Source: Sulfurivirga caldicuralii
GTDB taxonomy: Bacteria > Pseudomonadota > Gammaproteobacteria > Thiomicrospirales > Thiomicrospiraceae
Assembly (NCBI RefSeq): GCF_900141795.1
Contig: NZ_FSRE01000002.1
Coordinates: 62,001 to 126,000, forward strand
Direction: 5' to 3'
DNA: 64,000 nt
A model generated the notes under the pieces. The model had not been told where the DNA came from. It was given only the letters and a program-made list of their open reading frames with translations, and ran no database searches. Positions within the stretch are counted from its first letter, which is position 1. Each line of letters opens with the position of its first letter. This document shows, piece after piece, positions 57,534 to 64,000 of the stretch. Made by a program: the position numbers and the translations under genes.

Positions 57534-59042
57534 ATGTGCGGAGTTATCGGCATCGTCCATACCGACGAAACCCTGGTCAACCAGTCCATTTATGACGGTC
57601 TGACCATCCTGCAGCACCGCGGTCAGGATGCGGCCGGGATTGTGACCTGTCATAACGGACGCTTTTTCCAGCGCAAGGACAACGGACTGGTCAAGGATGT
57701 CTTCCGGACACGCCACATGCGTGAACTGATCGGCAGCATGGGGATCGGCCATGTGCGTTATCCCACCGCTGGTACCTCATCCAGCGCCGAGGCACAGCCA
57801 TTTTACGTCAATGCGCCCTATGGCATCGCCATGGGACACAACGGCAATCTGACCAACGCACAGCAGCTGCGCAAGGAGATCTATACGCAGGATCTGCGTC
57901 ATCTCAATACCAATTCCGACTCTGAAGTGCTGCTGAACGTGTTTGCCCATGAACTGATGCAGCAGCACAAGCTCAAGCCGGAGCCGGCGGATATTTTTGC
58001 CGCCATCCGCCGCGTCCACGAGCGTGTGCGTGGTGGCTACGCTACGGTGGGCATGATCGCCGATATAGGCGTGTTTGCCTTCCGCGATCCCTACGGCCTG
58101 CGTCCGCTGATTGTGGGTGAGCGGGAGAATGCACAGGGCAAGAAGGACTATATCGTTGCCTCCGAAAGCGTGGCCCTGGATGGCCTCGGATTCAAGGTGG
58201 TGCGCGATGTGGCGCCGGGCGAGGCGGTGGTAATGACCCAGGACGGCGAACTGCTGTTTGAGCAGTGTCATGATAACCCTCAGTATGCCCCCTGTATTTT
58301 CGAGTTCGTCTATTTTGCCCGGCCGGACTCCATGATCGACGGCATTTCCGTCTACAAGGCACGCCTGCGCATGGGACGCAAGCTGGGTGAGAAAATCCTG
58401 CGCGAATGGCCCGACAACGACATCGATGTGGTCATCCCCATTCCTGACACCAGCCGCACCAGTGCCCTGCAGTTGGCAGAAACCCTCGGCAAGCCCTATC
58501 GGGAAGGCTTTATCAAGAACCGCTATATTGGCCGCACCTTTATCATGCCTGGCCAGCAGCAGCGCAAGAAGTCGGTTCGTCAGAAACTCAACCCCGTGGG
58601 GCTGGAGTTCGAGGGCAAGAACGTGCTGCTGGTGGATGACTCCATCGTGCGTGGCACCACCTCGGGCGAAATCGTGCAGATGGCGCGGGATGCCGGTGCC
58701 AACAAGGTCTATTTCGCTTCCGCTGCGCCACCGGTGCGCTACCCCTATGTGTACGGCATCGACATGCCGGCCGCATCGGAACTGATCGCCAATGGCCGCA
58801 CGGTTGACGAGATCGCCGCGTTCATCGGCGCAGATTGCCTCATCTATCAGGATCTGGATGATCTGGTGGACGCGGTCCGTGAGGGCAACAAGGTGATTCC
58901 CTGTTTCGACACCTCCTGTTTCAGTGGCGAATATGTCACCGGCGACATCACGCCCGAGTATCTGGCGGAGCTGGAGCGCAGCCGCCACGGCAACCAGCCG
59001 GTGGGTGACGAGCCGGTTGGCATGACCAACGTGGGAGAATAG
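57534..59042 (+). CDS. purF: Amidophosphoribosyltransferase
   Basis: First committed enzyme of purine synthesis (PRPP plus glutamine to phosphoribosylamine), 502 residues. ATG 57534 exposes the nucleophilic Cys2 (MCGVIGIVH) and follows an AGGAAACG site. An upstream in-frame ATG would bury the cysteine. The PRPP loop is [14 protein letters not shown]. metZ follows after one base. Confidence 0.97.
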   Translation: MCGVIGIVHTDETLVNQSIYDGLTILQHRGQDAAGIVTCHNGRFFQRKDNGLVKDVFRTRHMRELIGSMGIGHVRYPTAGTSSSAEAQPFYVNAPYGIAMGHNGNLTNAQQLRKEIYTQDLRHLNTNSDSEVLLNVFAHELMQQHKLKPEPADIFAAIRRVHERVRGGYATVGMIADIGVFAFRDPYGLRPLIVGERENAQGKKDYIVASESVALDGLGFKVVRDVAPGEAVVMTQDGELLFEQCHDNPQYAPCIFEFVYFARPDSMIDGISVYKARLRMGRKLGEKILREWPDNDIDVVIPIPDTSRTSALQLAETLGKPYREGFIKNRYIGRTFIMPGQQQRKKSVRQKLNPVGLEFEGKNVLLVDDSIVRGTTSGEIVQMARDAGANKVYFASAAPPVRYPYVYGIDMPAASELIANGRTVDEIAAFIGADCLIYQDLDDLVDAVREGNKVIPCFDTSCFSGEYVTGDITPEYLAELERSRHGNQPVGDEPVGMTNVGE

Positions 59043-59043
59043 G

Positions 59044-60219
59044 ATGACCTGGTCTGAAGAAACCTTTGCGATTCACGGCGGCTACCGGCGCACACCGGAA
59101 GGGGAGAACAGCGAAGCGATTTTTCCCACATCCAGTTTTGCGTTTGATTCTGCTGCGCAGGCCGCGGCTCGTTTCAGTGGAGACGAGCCGGGCAATATCT
59201 ATTCCCGTTTTACCAATCCTACCGTGCGCACCTTCGAGCAGCGCCTTGCGGCCATGGAAGGGGGGGAAGCCTGCGTGGGCACGGCCTCCGGTATGAGCGC
59301 GATTCTGTCGCTGATGCTCGGCATGCTGGAAAGCGGTGATCACATTGTCTCGTCCCAGAGCATTTTTGGCACCACAAAGGTGCTGTTTTCCAAGTATCTG
59401 GGCAAGCTGGGCATTGACACCACCTACGTGCCGTTGACCGACTACGATGCGTGGGCTGCCGCCATCCGCCCCGAAACCAGAATGCTGTTTCTGGAAACGC
59501 CCTCCAATCCCATGACGGACGTGGCCGATATCCAACGCCTGGCGGAGATTGCACACGCCCATGACTGCCTGCTGGTGGTAGATAACTGTTTCTGCACGCC
59601 GGCGCTGCAGCAGCCGCTCAAGCTGGGCGCGGACCTTGTCATCCATTCTGCTACCAAGTTTCTGGATGGGCAGGGGCGCTGTGTCGGCGGTGCGGTCGTG
59701 GGCCCGGAATCACTGGTCGAGGAACACGTGCGCGGTTTCCTGCGCACCTGTGGTCCCAGCATGAGCCCGTTCAATGCCTGGGTGTTCTTCAAGGGGCTGG
59801 AAACGCTGCATGTACGCATGCAAGCGCATTCAGCTAATGCACTGGCATTGGCGCAGTGGCTCAGCGACCATCCCGCAGTGGAGCAGGTGTTCTACCCGGG
59901 GCTGCCTTCGCACCCACAGCATGAGCTGGCCATGCGTCAGCAGAAAGCGGGTGGCGGACTGGTCAGTTTCCGTATCAAGGGCGGGCGAGGGGATGCCTGG
60001 AAGGTGGTGGACAGCCTGGAGATGATTCACATTACCGCTAATCTGGGCGATACCAAGACGCTGATCACCCATCCCGCGACCACGACCCATTCTCGTGTGG
60101 AGCCCGAGGCACGCCTTGCCGCCGGCATTACTGACAATCTGCTGCGCGTTTCGGTGGGGCTCGAATCCATCGAGGATATCAAGGCAGACCTGGGGCGCGG
60201 ACTGGATCAGATTCGCTGA
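59044..60219 (+). CDS. metZ: O-succinylhomoserine sulfhydrylase
   Basis: PLP enzyme of the Cys/Met metabolism family, 391 residues, with PLP lysine K205 in HSATKFLDG. Position after purF and the EAIFPTSSFAFDSAAQAAARF start resemble pseudomonad MetZ, which makes homocysteine directly from O-succinylhomoserine and sulfide. Distinguishing it strictly from MetY or MetB needs a tree, so the substrate is inferred. Confidence 0.9.
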   Translation: MTWSEETFAIHGGYRRTPEGENSEAIFPTSSFAFDSAAQAAARFSGDEPGNIYSRFTNPTVRTFEQRLAAMEGGEACVGTASGMSAILSLMLGMLESGDHIVSSQSIFGTTKVLFSKYLGKLGIDTTYVPLTDYDAWAAAIRPETRMLFLETPSNPMTDVADIQRLAEIAHAHDCLLVVDNCFCTPALQQPLKLGADLVIHSATKFLDGQGRCVGGAVVGPESLVEEHVRGFLRTCGPSMSPFNAWVFFKGLETLHVRMQAHSANALALAQWLSDHPAVEQVFYPGLPSHPQHELAMRQQKAGGGLVSFRIKGGRGDAWKVVDSLEMIHITANLGDTKTLITHPATTTHSRVEPEARLAAGITDNLLRVSVGLESIEDIKADLGRGLDQIR

Positions 60220-60224
60220 CGGCT

Positions 60225-60527
60225 TCAGCGGAGCTGGGCAAAGTCGCTGTCCTTTTTCTCCGGATTGCGGCGGAAGAGCACAAACACCTTGCCGATGCTT
60301 TGCACCAGTTCTGCGCCGGTGGCGTTTACGACGGCTTCAATGATCGCCTTGCGTTCTTCGCGATCGCCCTCGTTGATCCTGATCTTGATCAGCTCGTGAT
60401 GATCCAGCGTGCTGTTCAGCTCATCCATCAGGGCGTCGGTCACCCCTTTGGCGCCGATCTGAATCACCGGGTTGAGATGGTGGGCCAGGCCACGCAGGGC
60501 CTTTTTCTGCTGAATGGTCAACGCCAT
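60225..60527 (-). CDS. yhbY: YhbY-type CRM-domain RNA-binding protein
   Basis: 100-residue single CRM domain protein associated with pre-50S ribosomal subunits. Signature blocks are LRGLAHHLNPVIQIGAKGVT, with its GxxG-like loop, and a final VLFRRNPEKK. The open frame runs far upstream antisense to rlmE; ATG 60527 with an AAGGAG site gives the family start (MALTIQQKKALR). It is divergent from rlmE across 39 nt, a common pairing. Confidence 0.93.
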   Translation of the reverse strand: MALTIQQKKALRGLAHHLNPVIQIGAKGVTDALMDELNSTLDHHELIKIRINEGDREERKAIIEAVVNATGAELVQSIGKVFVLFRRNPEKKDSDFAQLR

Positions 60528-60566
60528 ATATAATGCTCCTTTCCAAATTGAGACACATTGTAAGTC

Positions 60567-61184
60567 ATGGCTCGAAGCAAATCCTCGAAACGCTGGCTCA
60601 AGGAACATTTCGACGACTATTACGTCCAAAAGGCGCAGCGCGAAGGCTGGCGCTCCCGTGCGGTCTACAAGTTGCAGGAGATCGACGAGAAGGATAAGTT
60701 GTTCAAGCCGGGCATGACCGTAGTGGACCTGGGAGCGGCCCCGGGGGGGTGGTCGCAGTGGGTCACCCATCGTATTGGCGAAAAGGGGCATGTGTACGCG
60801 CTGGATATTTTGCCGGTGGAGCCCTTTGCCGGCATCACCTTTATTCAGGGGGACTTTCGAGAAGACGAGGTCTATCAGAAGCTGCTGGATGCCCTGGATG
60901 GTCGTGAAGTAGATCTGGTCATGTCGGACATGGCCCCCAATATGAGTGGCAATACTGCAGTGGACATTCCACGCGCTATGTATCTGGCCGAGTTGGCCAT
61001 GGACTTCGCCGATCAGGCATTGAAGCCCGGCGGCGATCTGCTCATGAAGGTGTTTCAGGGGGAAGGCTTCGATGAATTGCACCGTGCCCTGCGCGAACGC
61101 TATGGCAAGGTGATCACGCGCAAGCCCAAAGCCTCCCGTCCACGCAGTCGCGAGGTCTATCTGCTTGCGCGTGGCAAAAAGTAA
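60567..61184 (+). CDS. rlmE: 23S rRNA 2'-O-methyltransferase RlmE (FtsJ)
   Basis: Methylates U2552 of 23S rRNA, 205 residues. SAM motif I is GAAPGG at 56-61, followed by SDMAPNMSG and LMKVFQGEG; the K-D-K-E catalytic residues are present in these blocks. TATAAT at 60529-60534 may be its -10. It leads into ftsH after 95 nt, the conserved yhbY/rlmE-ftsH-folP cluster. Confidence 0.96.
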   Translation: MARSKSSKRWLKEHFDDYYVQKAQREGWRSRAVYKLQEIDEKDKLFKPGMTVVDLGAAPGGWSQWVTHRIGEKGHVYALDILPVEPFAGITFIQGDFREDEVYQKLLDALDGREVDLVMSDMAPNMSGNTAVDIPRAMYLAELAMDFADQALKPGGDLLMKVFQGEGFDELHRALRERYGKVITRKPKASRPRSREVYLLARGKK

Positions 61185-61279
61185 AGTTTATAAGCGTTTT
61201 AGTTTTGTTTATTTTGCGCTGGCATTTTCTCTCTGCTTGCAGTAAAGTTGTGTGTCAAACCACTAAAAGTTGATAGCGT

Positions 61280-63271
61280 ATGGCAAACCCACCAAACAAC
61301 AATAATAACAACGACTTGATCAAGAATCTAATCATCTGGACCGTGCTCACTGTTGTGCTGCTGACCGTGTTCAATCACTTTGGCAGCCAGAACATGGGCA
61401 CGACCCATCGACTGGACTATACCCAGTTCATTCAGGATGTGCGCAGCGGCCGGGTCGCTCAAGTGGAAATCCAGGGCAATCTGATTCGCGGTGTCTATAC
61501 GGATGGCAAGACCTTCTCCACCTACAACCCAGGTGATCCGGGTCTGATGGGGGATCTGCTCGATAACAACGTGCGCATTGTGGCGCGTCCACCCGAGCAG
61601 CAGAGCGTATTGATGCAGATCTTCATTTCCTGGTTCCCCATGCTGTTGTTGATTGCGGTGTGGCTGTGGGCCATGCGCGGCATGGCCAACGGCGGCATGG
61701 GCGGCAAGGGCGGTCCCTTCTCGTTTGGCAAGTCCAAGGCGCGCATGCTGACGCCGGAGCAGGTGAAGGTCACGTTTGATGATGTGGCAGGCGCTGAGGA
61801 AGCCAAGGAGGAAGTGAAGGAGGTCGTTGATTTCCTCAAGAATCCGGAAAAGTTCCAGAAGCTGGGTGCCAAGATTCCCAAGGGTGTACTCATGGTGGGG
61901 CCGCCGGGAACGGGTAAGACGTTGCTGGCCAAGGCGATTGCCGGCGAAGCCAATGTGCCGTTCTTCAGCATTTCCGGCTCGGACTTCGTGGAAATGTTCG
62001 TGGGCGTGGGTGCGTCTCGCGTGCGCGACCTGTTCGAGCAGGCCCGTGCCAACGCGCCCTGCATCATCTTCATCGACGAGATCGATGCGGTGGGTCGCAG
62101 CCGCGGTGTCGGCATTGGCGGCGGCAATGACGAGCGTGAGCAGACCCTGAACCAGCTGCTGGTGGAAATGGACGGTATTGAGGGCAGCGAAGGTATTATC
62201 GTTATCGCCGCGACCAACCGTCCCGATGTCCTGGATCCGGCGCTGCTGCGTCCGGGTCGTTTCGACCGTCAGGTCACGGTTGGTCTGCCGGATGTGCGCG
62301 GCCGTGAACAGATCCTCAAGGTGCACATGCGCAAGATTCCGGTGGGCGAGGATGTGGATCCTGCGGTTATCGCGCGGGGGACGCCCGGTTTCTCCGGCGC
62401 TGATCTGGCCAACCTGGTGAATGAGGCGGCACTGATCGCGGCCCGTGAAAACTCCGACAAGGTCTACATGCGCCACTTCGAAAAGGCGAAGGACAAGATC
62501 CTCATGGGCGTGGAACGCAAGACCATGGTCATGAGCGAGGAAGAGAAAAAGCTTACGGCCTATCACGAGGCGGGGCATGCCATTATTGGCTATCTGATGC
62601 CCGAGCATGATCCGGTGTACAAGGTCAGTATCATCCCGCGCGGCAAGGCGCTGGGTGTGACCATGTATCTGCCGGAAGAGGACAGCTGGAGCTATTCCAA
62701 GACCAAGCTGGAAAGCCAGTTGTGCTCCCTTTATGGTGGACGCATAGCGGAAGAGTTGATTTTTGGTCCGGAAAAGGTCACCACGGGCGCCAGCAACGAT
62801 ATCGAGCGAGCCACCAAGCTGGCGCGCAACATGGTAGCGAAGTGGGGGCTGTCCGAGCGCCTCGGTCCACTGCTCTACGAAGAGGAAGAACAGAATGGTT
62901 TCCTCGGCAGTGGTGGTATCGTGAGCTATGTATCCGATGAAACCAAGGAGCTGATCGACGAAGAGGTGCGGCGCATCATCGACACCAACTATGCGCGTGC
63001 CAAGAAGATCCTTGAGGACAATATGGACAAGTTGCACGCCATGGCACAGGCCCTGCTCGAATACGAGACCATTGATGCCGAGCAGATCAAGCGCATTATG
63101 GAGGGCAAGGACCCGGGTCAGCCCAAGGACTGGCAGGACAGTCAGGACAAGACGCCACCCGCTGAGACGGCACCTGCTGACACCTCGGCAGAGGCGACCG
63201 AGTCAAAGGGGGATGCCGACAAGGATGCGCCGAGCGGTGCAATTCCGGATGGCGCACCGAAGTTGCAGTAG
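61280..63271 (+). CDS. ftsH: ATP-dependent zinc metalloprotease FtsH
   Basis: Hexameric membrane AAA+ protease degrading unassembled membrane and regulatory proteins, 663 residues. Two helices (about 10-30 and 110-130) flank a small periplasmic domain. Walker A GPPGTGKT is at 207-214, the pore loop is FVEMFVG, and the zinc site HEAGH at 429-433. The C-terminal tail (after about 615) is Asp/Ala/Pro-rich and poorly conserved. I see no convincing heat-shock promoter in the 95 nt leader. Confidence 0.97.
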   Translation: MANPPNNNNNNDLIKNLIIWTVLTVVLLTVFNHFGSQNMGTTHRLDYTQFIQDVRSGRVAQVEIQGNLIRGVYTDGKTFSTYNPGDPGLMGDLLDNNVRIVARPPEQQSVLMQIFISWFPMLLLIAVWLWAMRGMANGGMGGKGGPFSFGKSKARMLTPEQVKVTFDDVAGAEEAKEEVKEVVDFLKNPEKFQKLGAKIPKGVLMVGPPGTGKTLLAKAIAGEANVPFFSISGSDFVEMFVGVGASRVRDLFEQARANAPCIIFIDEIDAVGRSRGVGIGGGNDEREQTLNQLLVEMDGIEGSEGIIVIAATNRPDVLDPALLRPGRFDRQVTVGLPDVRGREQILKVHMRKIPVGEDVDPAVIARGTPGFSGADLANLVNEAALIAARENSDKVYMRHFEKAKDKILMGVERKTMVMSEEEKKLTAYHEAGHAIIGYLMPEHDPVYKVSIIPRGKALGVTMYLPEEDSWSYSKTKLESQLCSLYGGRIAEELIFGPEKVTTGASNDIERATKLARNMVAKWGLSERLGPLLYEEEEQNGFLGSGGIVSYVSDETKELIDEEVRRIIDTNYARAKKILEDNMDKLHAMAQALLEYETIDAEQIKRIMEGKDPGQPKDWQDSQDKTPPAETAPADTSAEATESKGDADKDAPSGAIPDGAPKLQ

Positions 63272-63296
63272 TGCGATAAGATAGCGATTTTTTGAG

Positions 63297-63320
63297 CCCC
63301 TGCCGAGCAGGGGTTTTTTT
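63297..63320 (+). terminator. Intrinsic terminator after ftsH
   Basis: Perfect 7 bp stem CCCCTGC (63297-63303) / GCAGGGG (63307-63313), loop CGA, then seven T residues. It separates ftsH from folP. Confidence 0.93.
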
Positions 63321-63382
63321 ATGTCTTGCCGCTTTATTTTAGGTATGACTTGGTTCAGCTAAACGGGTCGAGGAGGAATGTC

Positions 63383-64000
63383 TTGAATCGCTTTCAGGCA
63401 CTGTTGCGGAGTGAACCGCTTGATCGTGCGCTGGTCATGGGTATTCTGAACGTGACGCCAGACTCCTTTTCGGACGGTGGTCGCTGGACCCACGAGGCGG
63501 CGATTCGCCAGCATGCGACCGAAATGGCTGCCGCTGGGGCTGACCTGATCGATATTGGTGGCGAGTCAACCCGCCCTGGCGCTGAACCGGTTTCGCTCGA
63601 GGAGGAGTTGGCGCGTGTTATTCCAGCCATCAAGTGGGTGCGTGCGGAAACGAATCTGCCCATATCCGTGGATACCAGCAAGCCGGAGGTGATGGCGGCT
63701 GCGCTGGAGGCCGGTGCAGACATGATTAATGATGTAAATGCCCTGCAGGCACCGGGGGCACTGGATGTTGTGCGTGAAGCAATGGTGCCTGTTTGTCTGA
63801 TGCACCGACAGGGCACGCCGCAGACCATGCAGGACAATCCGGTCTACACGGATGTGGTGGCTGATGTGGAAGCCTTTTTGCTTGCCCGGGCGCAGGCGGT
63901 GCAGGCGGAAACCGGTCTGGATTCCAGTGCCATCTGGCTTGACCCCGGGTTTGGCTTTGGCAAGACGCTTGAGCACAATCAGGCACTCTTTTCGGAACTG
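63383..64000 (+). CDS. folP: Dihydropteroate synthase, 3' end beyond the window
   Basis: Condenses p-aminobenzoate with hydroxymethyl-dihydropterin diphosphate in folate synthesis. The first 206 codons are visible: MGILNVTPDSFSDGG, DIGGESTRPGAEPVS, the SVDTSKPEV strand, MINDVNAL, and LMHRQGTPQTMQ, ending in WLDPGFGFGKTLEHN. The start appears to be TTG 63383, 6 nt after AGGAGG (63371-63376), because the nearby ATG 63378 meets a stop after two codons. The ftsH-folP order is conserved; glmM would be expected next. Confidence 0.95.
   Translation, partial: MNRFQALLRSEPLDRALVMGILNVTPDSFSDGGRWTHEAAIRQHATEMAAAGADLIDIGGESTRPGAEPVSLEEELARVIPAIKWVRAETNLPISVDTSKPEVMAAALEAGADMINDVNALQAPGALDVVREAMVPVCLMHRQGTPQTMQDNPVYTDVVADVEAFLLARAQAVQAETGLDSSAIWLDPGFGFGKTLEHNQALFSEL

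Noticed and set aside
60528-61082. Long N-terminal extension of yhbY antisense to rlmE
   Set aside because: YhbY proteins are about 95-100 residues. The ATG at 60527 has a good ribosome site and the extension overlaps the whole of rlmE.
61185-61279. Sigma32 or sigma54 promoter before ftsH
   Set aside because: TGGCAT and TTGCA are present but spaced wrongly for sigma54, and no CTTGAA/CCCCAT pair fits sigma32.

Overview
This 64 kb window is almost entirely core chromosome of a gammaproteobacterium. It is GC-rich and densely packed, with many 1-13 nt stop/start overlaps and GTG or TTG starts. The assignment rests on gene order. zapA, 6S RNA and a 5-formyl-THF cyclo-ligase sit back to back with ygfB-pepP-ubiH-ubiI. 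Also present are ruvCAB followed by tolQRAB-pal-cpoB, ffh beside ypjD and a CorC-type protein, and leuCDB-asd-truA-trpFBA-accD-folC-SPOR-purF-metZ. The last block resembles pseudomonads and their relatives more than enterics. Ubiquinone hydroxylases, a TonB-dependent copper receptor with copper chaperones, and Sco point to an aerobic Gram-negative cell. I cannot name the genus from sequence alone.

Layout. 1-4882: end of mltG, then tmk, holB, tatD and an ABC exporter. 5001-10309: a YbhG/F/S/R-type efflux operon. 10399-13471 (minus): copper receptor, Sco and PCu(A)C. 13625-15154: ilvA. 15455-16588 (minus): cyclo-ligase, 6S RNA, zapA. 16650-22985: ygfB-pepP-ubiH-ubiI, a K+ channel and a LysR regulator. 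23076-35126: DUF502, aspS, nadA, yebC, ruvCAB, the tol-pal operon and queC. 35172-39020: two identical tRNA-Lys genes, a small membrane protein, ntrBC and an orphan protein. 39105-42695 (minus): cytochrome b561, an inositol-phosphatase-like enzyme, CorC-type and YpjD-type proteins. 42760-45328: ffh, tRNA-Ser, tRNA-Arg and queE (minus). 45683-60219: leucine, aspartate-family, tryptophan, fatty-acid, folate, purine and methionine genes, with an M23 peptidase/bactofilin pair inserted. 60225-64000: yhbY (minus), rlmE, ftsH and the start of folP.

How the genes work together. Several complete modules can be read: RuvABC for Holliday junctions, Tol-Pal for envelope constriction, NtrB/NtrC with an NtrC-type operator over its own promoter, LeuCDB, TrpFBA, and two of the enzymes leading to preQ0 (QueE and QueC). 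The copper genes form a plausible acquisition and delivery route to cytochrome oxidase.

The main non-genic signals are these. A 271 bp element with perfect 23 bp terminal inverted repeats lies just upstream of leuC. A dispersed GC-rich repeat has six copies, four at gene ends and two read in frame inside proteins. A bactofilin gene starts 91 nt inside the M23 peptidase gene. I found no CRISPR, prophage, transposase, toxin-antitoxin or defence genes, and no clear new multi-gene system. The two repeat families are the best candidates for something undescribed.
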